Source: CAWDYA01 sp963806495 | GTDB lineage: Bacteria; Acidobacteriota; Polarisedimenticolia; JACPZX01; DASXTC01 | Length of the DNA stretch: 64,000 bases | Direction: 5' to 3' | Assembly (NCBI GenBank): GCA_963806495.1 | Contig: CAWDYA010000007.1 | Span: 186,001-250,000, forward strand | In this document: positions 36,632-46,149 of the stretch, in pieces | How positions within the stretch are numbered: position 1 is the stretch's first letter | Layout: each line of letters begins with the position of its first letter | Made by a program: the position numbers and the translations under genes | The notes under the pieces: model-generated | The model's input: the letters and a program-made list of their open reading frames with translations, nothing else | Told to the model about the DNA's origin: nothing | Databases searched by the model: none

Positions 36632-37728
36632 ATGAAGACCGTGGCATCGAACAGTTCATCACGCGCGGCGGCCATGTGGCGAGCCTTCCTCGCCCGCGAC
36701 CCGCGTGCCGACGGCACGTTCGTCGTGGCCGTGGTCAGCACCGGCATCTACTGCCGGCCCACGTGTCCCGCGCGGCGCCCGCTGCGCCGGAACGTGCGCT
36801 TCCTCCCGACACCGGGCGCCGCCGAGAGGGAAGGGTTCCGCGCCTGCCTCCGATGTCGCCCCAGGGAGGCTTCCGCCACCGACCCGTCGATCGCCCGCGC
36901 GCTGCGAATCTCCGGCACATCGAGTCGAACCCCTGGGACCGGCCCACGCTCCGGACACTCGCGCGTCTGGCCGGGACGAGTCCGTTTCACCTCCAGCGGT
37001 CGTTCCGCGCGCTGGTCGGCGTCACGCCGCGGGAGTACGCGCAGGCGTGCCGTCTCGACCGGCTCAAGCGGCGACTCAGGAAAGGAGACAACGTGACACG
37101 AGCCATGCACGAAGCAGGCTACGGCTCGAGCAGCCGCCTGTACGAAAGAGCCGCGTCGCACTTGGGAATGACCCCGGGCGCCTGGCGCAGGGGTGGACGT
37201 GGCGCGACCGTCGGCTACACGATCGTCTCCTGCCCGCTCGGCCGAATGCTCGTGGCCGCCACCGACAAGGGGATCTGCGCCGTCAGCTTCGGCGCTTCTG
37301 ATGCGCCGCTCGTGCGCGCGCTTCGCGACGACCTGTCCGAGGCACGCGTGGAGAGGCTGAGATCGAAGCCGGGTGACCGGTTGTCACGCTGGGCCGAGCG
37401 TATCCGCGAGCATCTCGCAGGCCGCCATCCCCATCTGGATCTGCCGCTCGACATCCGGGTCACGGCGTTCCAGGCGCGCGTGTACGAAGCGCTGAGGGCC
37501 ATCCCGTCGGGAGCCACGCTCAGCTATGGCGAGATCGCGCAGGCGGTCGGCGTGCCGAAGGGCGCGCGCGCCGTCGGGCGGGCCTGCGCCACCAATCCCG
37601 TGTCGATCGTGATCCCGTGCCACCGCGCTGTGGGCTCGGACGGAAGCCTCACGGGCTACCGGTGGGGCCGCGCCCGCAAGAAGGCATTGCTCGAGGCGGA
37701 GCGGGCCGCCGCCGTGTCGCGTCGCTGA
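36632..37728 (+). CDS. ada: Bifunctional Ada-type DNA repair protein and regulator, frameshifted
   Basis: The protein has the Ada layout. The N-terminal methylphosphotriester-accepting zinc domain contains VVSTGIYCRPTCPARRPLRRN and FRACLRCRP with four cysteines. An AraC-type helix-turn-helix follows (TLRTLARLAGTSPFHLQRSF, AMHEAGYGSSSRLYE). The C-terminal O6-methylguanine methyltransferase domain ends in SIVIPCHRAVGSDGSLTGYRWG with the acceptor cysteine. Ada removes methyl groups from DNA and, when methylated, activates its own gene. The zinc domain is in one frame and the rest in another; the switch lies between about 36895 and 36912, consistent with one lost base. The ATG at 36632 is the start of the conserved N-domain. 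Confidence 0.85.
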
Positions 37729-37758
37729 GGTCGATCAATGAACCGCGGGTATGGGGCA

Positions 37759-37787
37759 TTGACGCACGCTGCGGCCTGATGTAGAAG
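37759..37787 (+). promoter_or_regulatory. Sigma70-type leaderless promoter of the 467-residue secreted protein
   Basis: TTGACG (37759-37764), a 17-base spacer and TAGAAG (37782-37787) lie directly ahead of the ATG at 37794, six bases past the -10 box. Transcription should start at or beside the initiation codon. This is the second-best promoter in the window. Confidence 0.55.
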
Positions 37788-37793
37788 GAAATC

Positions 37794-39197
37794 ATGCTCC
37801 CGCGTGCTTCTGCAGGGTTGTCCCGGGTCCTGCTGGCGGCTTTCCTCGGCACGAGCGCGGCGCCCGCAGCACCGGTCTCGAGCCCGGCAACGGATGCTGC
37901 GGCGCTCACGCCTGTCCCATTGTGCCCGGATCAGACGCGCCCGATCTCCCGTCTGACGACCGAAGAACTGGGCCGGGCGAAACGCCGGGCGGAAGGGTCC
38001 GGCGTCGGTTACTCCCCGTTCGAGCCGAGCATCGCGGCCGCGGCCGACGGCACGCTCCATCTGGTCTGGGCGCCGGAGTACGTATGGAGCACCCTGCACA
38101 CCGCGAACGACGGGGGCTGGGGCGCATTGAGTGGCGTCCACAGCCGGATCCTGGGTCCCAACGGCTGGGCGGAGGAGACTCCGGCCTCCGGGGACGAAAG
38201 CCGGGACGCGTATCACGCCTACGTGACCTCCGTCGGGCCGGATGACTGGATTGTCTACTGGACCTGGCCAAGCCTGGTCGGACGACGGCTCTCAGGAGGC
38301 GTCTGGTCGAAACCGCACCGGCTGACCGATCATGACGACCTCTTGCTCTCGGCGGAGGTCGTTGGCGTCGCGGACGGAGACGCACAGGCATTCTCGATCG
38401 ACGGACGGGAGAGGCACTTCGTGCCGAGCCTGATCGATCCGCGTCCTTCCTTCGCGAAGATCTTCATGAGGCGATTCGACGATCCACCGAGCCCTCCGGA
38501 GCAGGTCACGCCGCCCGGAATGTACGACGCCACGCTGATGACATCCGTCCGGCACTGGCTGAATGAAGACCTGGAGGTCGTCTTCTTCAAGCACCAGGGC
38601 AAGAGCGAGCCGACCCGCACCTCGGGTTACAACGATCTCTACCTGACCAGGCGCCTGAAAAAGCGATGGACTCATCCCGTCGCGCTCCTCACGTGGGCCC
38701 ATGGCGATCGCGAGGAGACCATCCACGATGTCCTGGCGTTCAGGGACGGCGAAGACCGATTGATCGTCGTCTACGCCGGCGGTAATGAGGTCCGCGTGCT
38801 GGGGCGTGACAGACGGAATCGCCGGACAGTGACGACTCTGGCCCGGGCCGTGGGCACGGTGTTCGGCGAGTCACCGCCGTTGGCCGCCGCGATCGGACCG
38901 GATGGCATCGTGAGCATCGTCTATCTCGCAGAGGCAGCCGGCGAACGGGGTGGCGGCCGGCGTCCAGCGCTTGGCGGGAAGCACCATGCGCTCTTCCTCG
39001 TCCGGACTGACGGCGCCTCGTGCCTGGATGCCGGCCTGCTCACCGACCGGGTGCCGATGAACCCACTCTTCGACGTGGCGGTCGATGCGGTGGGGAGGTC
39101 TCACGTGGTGTATGTCGAGTACGATGGGTCTGACGCGGTGCTGATGCACACCGTGATCGACGCGCGCGCTCCGATGACGCAGGGCGCCAGGCCCTGA
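37794..39197 (+). CDS. Secreted beta-rich protein of unknown function
   Basis: A 467-residue protein with a signal peptide (LSRVLLAAFLGTSAAPAAP). The mature part repeats the pattern of short beta strands with W, D and G at turns, such as AAAADGTLHLVWAPE, VYWTWPSLVGRRL, PSIA, AAIGPDGIVSIVYLAE and VDAVGRSHVVYVEYDG. These look like sialidase or beta-propeller blades (the A-x-D-x-x-G-x-x-H-x-V-W type). No catalytic set could be assigned. It is preceded by a good promoter and is a single-gene unit, followed by the convergent metallopeptidase gene. The six-base gap between the stops makes a shared terminator likely, but none is visible. Confidence 0.7.
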   Translation: MLPRASAGLSRVLLAAFLGTSAAPAAPVSSPATDAAALTPVPLCPDQTRPISRLTTEELGRAKRRAEGSGVGYSPFEPSIAAAADGTLHLVWAPEYVWSTLHTANDGGWGALSGVHSRILGPNGWAEETPASGDESRDAYHAYVTSVGPDDWIVYWTWPSLVGRRLSGGVWSKPHRLTDHDDLLLSAEVVGVADGDAQAFSIDGRERHFVPSLIDPRPSFAKIFMRRFDDPPSPPEQVTPPGMYDATLMTSVRHWLNEDLEVVFFKHQGKSEPTRTSGYNDLYLTRRLKKRWTHPVALLTWAHGDREETIHDVLAFRDGEDRLIVVYAGGNEVRVLGRDRRNRRTVTTLARAVGTVFGESPPLAAAIGPDGIVSIVYLAEAAGERGGGRRPALGGKHHALFLVRTDGASCLDAGLLTDRVPMNPLFDVAVDAVGRSHVVYVEYDGSDAVLMHTVIDARAPMTQGARP

Positions 39198-39201
39198 TAA
39201 T

Positions 39202-42200
39202 TCAGTTGCACTCCTGCGAGCACGATCGTTGCGCGTTGTCGGCGCAGCTCGCGCTCCAGCCCGTCGAGCAGCACTCGTCATCCTGGGCGCAGATCCCGGC
39301 CACACAGTCGCTGCAGGCCGGGTCGAGCGGTCCTCCCGCCATGCAGATGTCGTGCGCGCAGGCCGGCGCGCAGTCGCCTATCGCCTGGGCAAGGCAGGTG
39401 GCCGGCCCGGTCGGCCGCTCGAGGCCCGTGCCGGTCACGCCGTGCGAGCCCTCGCGCACGGCGTTGCGGGGAGCGATGAGATAGTAGGTGTCGTACGGCG
39501 CGGCCCGCCAGACGGCCGACAGCGCCCCGCCGGTGCTGCACAACGCCGGCACGTGCGAGTACCAGCTACCCAGCGTCCCCTCGTAGACGACGTAGTCGGT
39601 GTCGGTTCCGAGACACGACGGCCCCCAGTCCAGCGACAGCTCGCCGCCCGGTGTCAGCGCGACCGTCAGGTCCTGCCCAGGATAGTTGTAGCCGTCGGGC
39701 ACGTGCCCCGAGTCGGGGAGGAAACCCAGGGTGAATCCCATCACCCCGCCCACCCCGGTGTAGGAGGAGACCCGGATCCGGTACGTGACACCCTTCGCCA
39801 CGGGCAGCGTGAGGGACGACTGTGTCGAGCCGGGCGCATCGTCGTTGCACCCTTCCTCCATCAGCGCGCCGCACCCTCCGGTCCACACGGAAAGGATGGT
39901 GTCGTAGGCGCTGCCGTACGTCTCCACCTGGAGCTGGCCCGATACGGGCGCGGTGAAGCGGTACCAGACCGACCGCTGCGCGCTGCCGTTGCCGCAGGTC
40001 GAGGCCGGCTCGCCCGGGTCGGTGGTGGCCGCGGCCGTGTACTCGACGTCCACGTACGGGTAGCTGCTCACAATCGTCGCCGCGCCGCACCCGTCGTTCA
40101 GCGGGGGATTGGGCGCGTAGTCGAGATGGAAATCCGTCACCCCACCGTCGTTGTTGTAGGCGCTCACCTGGAATCGGTAGGTGACACCTCCCGTTACGGG
40201 GATCTGAAGGAGTGACGTGCTGTTCGGAGGCTGGTAGTCGTCGTTGCACCCGTTCGGCACCGCGGTGAGCGTCGTGCACCCTCCCGTCCATGCGGTCAGG
40301 ATCGTGTCGTACACCGACCCGAGCGTGTCGACCGTGACCGTGCCGTCCGCCGGGGGCGTGTACTCGTACCAGACGCTCTTGCCGGCGTTCGGGTTGCCGC
40401 AGCCGGGTGCCGGCTCGCCCGGCGAGGTGGTCGCGCCATACGTGTTGGTCACGTCGGAGTAGGGGGCCGAGGTCACCACCTTCGCGGTCGTGCAGAGATC
40501 GTGAGGCGGAGCCGGCGTCGAGAAATCCAGGTGATAGAGGAGGATCGGCTTCGCCGCACCCAACTGGTCCGTGACCATGAAGGTGAGCGCCGTTCCGGTC
40601 GTGACGGCGAACTCGACCTGAGACTGCAGACCATACCCCGCCACGTCATCCGAGCAGGCCACCTGGGCGAGCGAGCCGCACGTTCCTGTATGTGCCGAGA
40701 GCGCGGTGTCGTAGCTGCTGCCGAAGGTGTCGGCTCGCACGATCCCGTCCGCCGGGGCCGTCCAGCGGTAGAAGACGCTGTGCTCCGGCGTCGACGTGCC
40801 GCAGCTCTGGACCGGATCGCTCGCCGACGTGGTGGTGGCGGTCGCGTCCTCGGTGTCGCTGTATGGGGTCACGGTGATGAGGGTGGGCGCGCTGCAGGTG
40901 TCGTTGTTGGCGTTGTGCGGCGTGTACAGGAAGTGGAACTTCAGGTTTCCGCCGTTGTTGCTGAAGGCGGACACCAGGAATGTGAGATCATCGCCCGATG
41001 CAACGGAGAAGACGATCTGCGATTGCGTACCCCCGGTATCGTCGTTGCACCCCCTGCTGACCAGCGCTCCGCACGTGCCGGTCCAGACCGAGAGGATCGT
41101 GTCGTAGTCGCTGCCGAAGGTGTCCACCGAGACCGTCCCCGCGCCGGTCGCGATCCAATGGTAGAAGACGGCCCTGTCGTTGCTGCCGTTACCGCAGGTC
41201 GGAACCGGGTTCGTCGGGTTCGCGCAGGTCGCGAGAGTCGTGTCGGTCTCGTCCGTCGTGTCGAAGTAGAAGAGCTCCTGAGCGGACGTGCAGCTCTGGG
41301 CCTCGGGGAAGCCGTAGTCGATGGCGTTGAGGGAGAGCACTTCGAGCGCGGGATCCCGCGGATGCAGGTAGGTGGACCAGTAGGCGAAGAACCAGTAGTA
41401 GAAGTCGGGATAGCTGCTCGAGGCGAGCACGTGCCAGATGTGCTGGATCCCGTCCGACATCCGATCGCCCGCGCCGTCACACACGGCGGGGCCGTCGTTC
41501 GTCGCGTCCATCATGTCGCCGAAAGCGCCGGCCACGTTCCCCTCGACCCGGTCCCCGGACCAGTACGTCCCGTTGTCGCGTGTCTCGAAGTTGGTGGAGA
41601 ACCCCGGGTCGTCGTAGATCGGGCCGTTGTTGTTCGGATTGCTGTCACCGTCGTAGAACTCGTTGCTGTACCAGCTCCAGTAGTCGGCGAACCCCTCGGA
41701 CAGCGCGCAACCGTCTCCGCTCGGCGAGCCGATATAGTGGGGCGACGGGCAGTCCAGCGTCGCCCAGTTGGGCGAGAAGACATGCCAGAGATTGTCCATG
41801 ACCGCGTGCCCGTACTCGTGTGCCACGACGTCGGCGGCGGTCTGAAACGGCGCGGGGATATCGATCCACGGGTCGCCCGTCGTCTCCGAGCCGTTGTTCA
41901 GCGCGTGGGTCAGCGGTCCGACGCCCGACGGGGTGGGATAGCTGATTTTCGCCGGACCGCCTTGCGTGCCGGCGGGATGCTTGTTGTCGAACAGGATCTT
42001 CTTCCAGGACCGGATCAGGTCCTGGGTCATCTGATGAGCGCCGATCCAGGGCTCGCCGCCCGCCGCCACCATCGTGCCCAGACTGCAGGTGGCGCCGTCG
42101 GGACAGGAGATGGTGGCGCTGCTGTTTGCGTAGGTGCAATCGATCGAGTCGCTGCCGCAGCCGCCCGGGATATCGATCCCCGAGAAGACCCCGAGCCGTG

Positions 42201-43056
42201 TCGGCCCCGGATTCAGATTGGTGGCCGAGCGCAGCCAGACCCGCATCGTGGTGCCCGGATACGGAAAGGAGCAGGAGAAGCTGCCGTCCGACTGCGTGAA
42301 GCAGAAGACACGCGGCGACAGCGGCGTGCCGTCCCCATGGCGGATCTCGAGGTACTGCTGATCGACGGCACGGGGCACGCCGCTGCGGTCCGGGTACTGC
42401 CAGATGCCGGTCAGCGTGACCGTGCCGGCCGCGGAGGGCGAGCCCGGGGGGGAAGCCGCGGCCGGCTCGGTGCCGTCGATCGGGATGGGTGGCTGGGCTT
42501 CGACCGCGGGCAGACTCTCCTGCGCCCACGAAGCCGCCGTGAGGTCCTCGAAAGCGAAGGGTACCGGTGTGTCGGAGACTACGAGCGCCGAGCCCGCCTT
42601 GGCGGTCTTGGCCACAGGCACGTGGTCCACCTTCCACGCCGCCGCCGGGGTGCCGGCGCTCCCCACGTGATACGGGATTGACTTCATGTCGCCCCACGAG
42701 GAGCCGGGGCCGAGGGATCGCGTGGCCCTGGCACTTACCGTGTAGTTTCCCGGTCCGGCCGTCAGCGACCATTCGGTCGTCAGCTCTATCGGGGCACCCG
42801 CGACCAGGTCCACCGTCCACTCGGTCCGGTCGGCCTGCATCCCGGGTGGCAGGATCAGGGCGACGGTGGTGCCCGGGGCGTCCTGCACGCTTACCGCCTC
42901 CAGGAACACCTCCCCGCTCGACTCCCCCTGCTCGAGGCCATCCACCTTCAGGCTCAACGAGATGGGCGAGCGCGGCGGGGTCGCGTGGACCGTCGTGGAG
43001 GCGGACAGCAGAATCGTTGCGATGACGAGCGTTCCGACACTGCGGATCGGGCGCAT
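39202..43056 (-). CDS. Very large secreted zinc metallopeptidase with C-terminal repeats
   Basis: A 1284-residue exported protein. After the signal peptide (TLVIATILLSASTTVHA) comes a beta-rich N-region. The peptidase domain has the zinc motif HEYGH at His413-His417 and a third ligand candidate Glu454 in ALSEGFADYW, a gluzincin pattern like the M36/fungalysin type. Four repeats of about 130 residues follow (roughly 620-1150), each with GEPA-like spacing, a C-G-N/T pair, VFYHW/VFYRW/VWYEY/VWYRF, DTILSVWTGTCG-like stretches and GCNDD. These are pre-peptidase-C-terminal type modules that assist secretion or substrate binding. A Cys-rich tail ends the protein. The ATG at 43056 has AAGGAGG. A TATATT box lies at 43099-43094. 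Confidence 0.85.
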   Translation of the reverse strand: MRPIRSVGTLVIATILLSASTTVHATPPRSPISLSLKVDGLEQGESSGEVFLEAVSVQDAPGTTVALILPPGMQADRTEWTVDLVAGAPIELTTEWSLTAGPGNYTVSARATRSLGPGSSWGDMKSIPYHVGSAGTPAAAWKVDHVPVAKTAKAGSALVVSDTPVPFAFEDLTAASWAQESLPAVEAQPPIPIDGTEPAAASPPGSPSAAGTVTLTGIWQYPDRSGVPRAVDQQYLEIRHGDGTPLSPRVFCFTQSDGSFSCSFPYPGTTMRVWLRSATNLNPGPTRLGVFSGIDIPGGCGSDSIDCTYANSSATISCPDGATCSLGTMVAAGGEPWIGAHQMTQDLIRSWKKILFDNKHPAGTQGGPAKISYPTPSGVGPLTHALNNGSETTGDPWIDIPAPFQTAADVVAHEYGHAVMDNLWHVFSPNWATLDCPSPHYIGSPSGDGCALSEGFADYWSWYSNEFYDGDSNPNNNGPIYDDPGFSTNFETRDNGTYWSGDRVEGNVAGAFGDMMDATNDGPAVCDGAGDRMSDGIQHIWHVLASSSYPDFYYWFFAYWSTYLHPRDPALEVLSLNAIDYGFPEAQSCTSAQELFYFDTTDETDTTLATCANPTNPVPTCGNGSNDRAVFYHWIATGAGTVSVDTFGSDYDTILSVWTGTCGALVSRGCNDDTGGTQSQIVFSVASGDDLTFLVSAFSNNGGNLKFHFLYTPHNANNDTCSAPTLITVTPYSDTEDATATTTSASDPVQSCGTSTPEHSVFYRWTAPADGIVRADTFGSSYDTALSAHTGTCGSLAQVACSDDVAGYGLQSQVEFAVTTGTALTFMVTDQLGAAKPILLYHLDFSTPAPPHDLCTTAKVVTSAPYSDVTNTYGATTSPGEPAPGCGNPNAGKSVWYEYTPPADGTVTVDTLGSVYDTILTAWTGGCTTLTAVPNGCNDDYQPPNSTSLLQIPVTGGVTYRFQVSAYNNDGGVTDFHLDYAPNPPLNDGCGAATIVSSYPYVDVEYTAAATTDPGEPASTCGNGSAQRSVWYRFTAPVSGQLQVETYGSAYDTILSVWTGGCGALMEEGCNDDAPGSTQSSLTLPVAKGVTYRIRVSSYTGVGGVMGFTLGFLPDSGHVPDGYNYPGQDLTVALTPGGELSLDWGPSCLGTDTDYVVYEGTLGSWYSHVPALCSTGGALSAVWRAAPYDTYYLIAPRNAVREGSHGVTGTGLERPTGPATCLAQAIGDCAPACAHDICMAGGPLDPACSDCVAGICAQDDECCSTGWSASCADNAQRSCSQECN

Positions 43057-43257
43057 CCCGGTCCCTCCTTCCCGTACAGGTCCCCTCACCGGAAATATAC
43101 GGAATCGGACGGAAACGGGGGCCAGGAAGCGGCGTCCCCGGGGAGTCCGAAGCTCTCAAAAATCGATCTGTCGGGTGCGTCCTCTTCCTGCGTTCGCCGA
43201 CTATCGGGAGGGGGCGGCCGGAGAGGCCGTCCCGAGGAGAAGCGAAGGAGGGATGAC

Positions 43258-43909
43258 ATGAAGAGACTGCACGTCAACATCCAGGTAGCGGGTCTGGCGA
43301 AAGCGATACCATTCTACACGCGGCTGTTCGGCGAGCCGCCGCCTGGGGAGCGGTTCCTCCGGGGCCTGGGCGCCCTGGTCTCACGTCGCGTGCCCGCACA
43401 GGACGTCGAGGACGTGACGCAGGATGTGATGCTCCGTCTCCATCGCAATCCGACGGGCCTGAGGGACGCGCGCCTTCCGAGGCATGGATCCACGGTGTGC
43501 TCCGCCGGGCGGTGGCGGAGTATTACCGCGTGCGTTCCCGGAGGCAGTCGGTGGAACAGCAGCAGGCTCCGGGGGAGGAAGCCGTTTCGGGGCCGATGGA
43601 GGGCGTGGGGGGAGACCCGTTCGAGGGATCGCACTCGGTGCACGAGGAGGTGCTCTCCTGGCTCAGGCCGATCGCCGAGACGCTCGTGCCCGGGTATCGT
43701 GAGGCGATCCTGATGTCGGACTTCGAGGGGAAGCCTCAGCGCGAGGTCGCCGCGAGGCTCGGGCTGACGGTGTCGGGGGCCAAATCCCGCGTGCAGCGTG
43801 CCCGGCGGATGCTCGGCGAGCGGCTTCTGCGTTGCTGCCACATCGAGCTGGATCGGGAAGGGCGGGTCGTCGACTTCGAGCCGTGGGAGTGCTCCTGCCG
43901 GCAGGCTAG
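43258..43909 (+). pseudogene. Remnant chimera of a VOC (ArsI/CadI-like) start and an ECF (SigZ-like) sigma factor
   Basis: A strong ribosome site (GAAGGAGGG) precedes an ATG whose first 28 residues, MKRLHVNIQVAGLAKAIPFY and on to TRLFGEPP, match the start of VOC-fold heavy-metal enzymes of the ArsI/CadI type. The frame then passes directly into an ECF sigma factor: SRRVPAQDVEDVTQDVMLRLHRNPTGLRDAR. Near 43471-43480 one base appears missing, and the sigma continues in another frame (AWIHGVLRRAVAEYYRVRSRRQ, then YREAILMSDFEGKPQREVAARLGLTVSGAKSRVQRARRML) to a SigZ-like end with ECSC. No proper stop follows in that frame. The end is set where the gene meets the convergent CCA-adding enzyme. Both a deletion fusion and errors may be involved. 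Confidence 0.65.
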
Positions 43910-45327
43910 ACCTCGTCCTCGAGCGTCAGCACCTTGGACGGCGGCAGCGACTGCAGCAGCCGCACCGCATCGTCGTGCCGGGACAGCTTCTCCTCGACCT
44001 GCATCTTCGTCAACCACCGGAGCACGGCGCCCACGCGCGGCCCCGGCGGGAGGGCGAGGATCTCCATCACCTCATGGCCCGAGAGCAGGGGAGCCGGGGA
44101 GATCACCGCCTCCCCCTCGCCACGCAGCACCCCGAGCACGCGTGCGGCGAGCTGCTGCAGCTGCCCGTAGCGTCGCTCGAAATCGGGACCGCCGCCGGCG
44201 AGGCGGTCCGCGAGCGCAAGCAGGCACAGAAGCGGTGTGTCGTGCTTCACTTCGTGAACGAGCCGGCGCAACGCCCGGTCCGACACGGACTCCGACGCGC
44301 AGAGCAGGGTCAAGCGGAGGTGAGCCGCCACGAGGGCGTGCACCCTTGCCGATTTGCGGGCGCTGGCCCGAAGTCTCGCCAGCGCGGCGGTGGCGATCTC
44401 GGCCGATACGGCCTCGTGGCCGTAGAAATGCACCACTCCCTCGGCGTCCGTCAGGGCGGTGGCCGCCTTGCCGGTGTCATGCAGCACGGCCGCCCACTTG
44501 AGGATCTCGGCATCCTCGACGCCGAGCGGTTCGTCGATTCCGATGGCGGCCTCCCCGTCCTGCAGGCTGTCCGCGTTCTCGACACACCGGAGTGTATGCT
44601 CGAACGCGTCGTAGCGGTGCCAGGCATTCTGCGCCAGGCCCTGCAGCGAGGCCAGCTCGGGAATAACGCGGAAGAGCAGCCCCGAACGCGCCATCAGCCT
44701 CAGCGCCATGCCGGCCCGCGGCGAGGCGAGGATCACCTCCATCTCGGCCATCACCCGCTCGACCGGCGCCGACTCGAGAAGCGGCGCCTTGCGTTCCAGC
44801 TCGGACACGAGCACCGGGTCGAGGGAGAATCCGTCGAGGACTGCCGCGAGACGTATCGCACGCAGCAACCGTACCGGATCCTCCTGCAGGCCGCGCGGGG
44901 TGATGTGCCGGATCCGGCGTGCCTTCAGGTCGTCGAGCCCGCCGAGAGGATCGATCGGCTTGCCGAGCTCCCCGCCGCCGGCCCCGTGGGGGCCGGCCAG
45001 AGGGGAGGCCATGGCGTTGATGGTGAAGTCGCGCCTGCGCAGGGCATCGTCGAGCCCGCCCCGCCGGCAGGCCGAGACGTCGATCAGCCAGTCATCCATC
45101 GCCACGCGGTACGTGATCGGCTCGTGCCGCGAGAACACCACGGGCTCGAACCCGGCCTTCTCGGAGAGTGCATCGAGAAACGGCGCGATGCTTCCTTCAA
45201 CCAGCAGATCGAGATCCAGCGGCTCGCGGCCGAGCAGGCGGTCGCGCAGATAGCCGCCGACGACGTATACGGTCGAGCTCGATCGGGACGCCAGCGCGGC
45301 GATCTGATCCAGCAACTCTTCGGACAT
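43906..45327 (-). CDS. CCA-adding enzyme / poly(A) polymerase-like tRNA nucleotidyltransferase
   Basis: A 473-residue class II nucleotidyltransferase. The active-site helix-turn VVGGYLRDRLLG, the catalytic aspartates in DLDLLVEG, the RRDFTINAMA motif and the flexible-loop region RLLRAIRLAAVL are all in place. The C-terminal half holds an HD domain (LHDTGKAAT). It adds or repairs CCA at tRNA 3' ends, or adds poly(A) tails; sequence alone does not separate the two. The stop TAG overlaps a palindromic CTAG with the SigZ remnant. The start at 45327 gives a normal N-terminus. It lies just upstream of the acyltransferase gene on the same strand, with 18 bases between. Confidence 0.9.
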   Translation of the reverse strand: MSEELLDQIAALASRSSSTVYVVGGYLRDRLLGREPLDLDLLVEGSIAPFLDALSEKAGFEPVVFSRHEPITYRVAMDDWLIDVSACRRGGLDDALRRRDFTINAMASPLAGPHGAGGGELGKPIDPLGGLDDLKARRIRHITPRGLQEDPVRLLRAIRLAAVLDGFSLDPVLVSELERKAPLLESAPVERVMAEMEVILASPRAGMALRLMARSGLLFRVIPELASLQGLAQNAWHRYDAFEHTLRCVENADSLQDGEAAIGIDEPLGVEDAEILKWAAVLHDTGKAATALTDAEGVVHFYGHEAVSAEIATAALARLRASARKSARVHALVAAHLRLTLLCASESVSDRALRRLVHEVKHDTPLLCLLALADRLAGGGPDFERRYGQLQQLAARVLGVLRGEGEAVISPAPLLSGHEVMEILALPPGPRVGAVLRWLTKMQVEEKLSRHDDAVRLLQSLPPSKVLTLEDEV

Positions 45328-45345
45328 GGAGGGCTCCAGCGCCCA

Positions 45346-46116
45346 TCATACTCCTGCCGCGGCGCGTCCGGATCCTGTTTGCGCCACCTCCGCGTCGCGC
45401 TTCTTCAGATCCGTGAAGCCGGCCTCGATCGCACGACGCACCTCCTGCATCAGCAGATCCTTGCGCTCCATCGAGTGGGCGGTGGTGTCGATCGGCCTGC
45501 CGATGACGACATCGATCGTCCCGGGGCGGATGTCGAGGCTGTTCTTCGACAGGACGGCGCGACTGCCGCTGATGCTCACCGGCACGATCGGGCAGCCGGC
45601 GTTGATCGCCATCACGAACGCTCCCTTCTTGAGCGGCTGCAGCGCCCCGTCCGGGCTGCGGGTCCCTTCGGCGAACACCACCACCGAGGTGCCCGAATGG
45701 ATCTTCCGCGCGGCGAGGTCCAGGCTGCCTATCGCCTTCTCGCGGTTGGACCGATCGATCCGGATGAACCCGGCCAGCCAGAGCGCCCATCCGAACACGG
45801 GGATCGAGAACAGCTCCTTCTTGGCCACTATCCGGTACTGACCGGGGAGCGCCCGTATCAGCGCCAGGACGTCGAAGTGGCTCTGGTGGTTTGTGACATA
45901 GACGCAGGGACTCCCGACCGCGGTCCGGGCACGAGGCGCCACGCGGACGCGCACCGAGCAGGTGAGCAGGATGCACCGCGCCCAGGGGCGCGCCATCCAG
46001 ATGAGTGGGTTCCCGTTGGGAACGAGGAGGCACCCGATCATGGCGAGGGTGCCGAACAGGAGTGTATAGAGCCCGATGGCGAAGCCGAGGGCGAGGCGCC
46101 GCATGCGGCGGAGCAT
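45346..46116 (-). CDS. plsC: 1-acyl-sn-glycerol-3-phosphate acyltransferase
   Basis: A 256-residue inner-membrane acyltransferase that makes phosphatidic acid from lysophosphatidate and acyl-CoA or acyl-ACP. It has an N-terminal hydrophobic helix, the catalytic NHQSHFD (HxxxxD) near residue 80, the glycerol-phosphate binding FAEGTRSPDG near residue 150, and VPVSISGS. Length is typical of PlsC. The ATG at 46116 or that at 46104 could be the start; neither has a clear ribosome site, and the frame is open further upstream through the divergent hyuA gene, where it would be an antisense reading. It is divergent from hyuA and upstream of the CCA-adding enzyme. Confidence 0.9.
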   Translation of the reverse strand: MLRRMRRLALGFAIGLYTLLFGTLAMIGCLLVPNGNPLIWMARPWARCILLTCSVRVRVAPRARTAVGSPCVYVTNHQSHFDVLALIRALPGQYRIVAKKELFSIPVFGWALWLAGFIRIDRSNREKAIGSLDLAARKIHSGTSVVVFAEGTRSPDGALQPLKKGAFVMAINAGCPIVPVSISGSRAVLSKNSLDIRPGTIDVVIGRPIDTTAHSMERKDLLMQEVRRAIEAGFTDLKKRDAEVAQTGSGRAAAGV

Positions 46117-46137
46117 ACCACGAGCGCGCGGTTCGGC

Positions 46138-46143
46138 TAGAAT
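46138..46143 (+). promoter_or_regulatory. Putative leaderless -10 box of the hydantoinase A gene
   Basis: TAGAAT ends six bases before the ATG at 46150. No matching -35 box is visible. Its spacing equals that of the well-supported promoters at 17465 and 37782. Confidence 0.35.
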
Positions 46144-46149
46144 CATCGG

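Noticed and set aside
36339..36747. Small minus-strand frames upstream of ada
   Set aside because: No ribosome site, no recognisable domain, and they overlap the Ada zinc-domain region.
40501..42681. A 726-codon open frame on the plus strand opposite the metallopeptidase
   Set aside because: The Arg/Val/Gly-rich translation has no signal peptide or motif; the minus-strand gene has a signal peptide, HEYGH and repeats.
43915..44501. C-terminal extension of the sigma factor frame past its Cys-rich end
   Set aside because: It is antisense to the CCA-adding enzyme and rich in Pro/Arg/Ala, so the frame merely lacks a stop.
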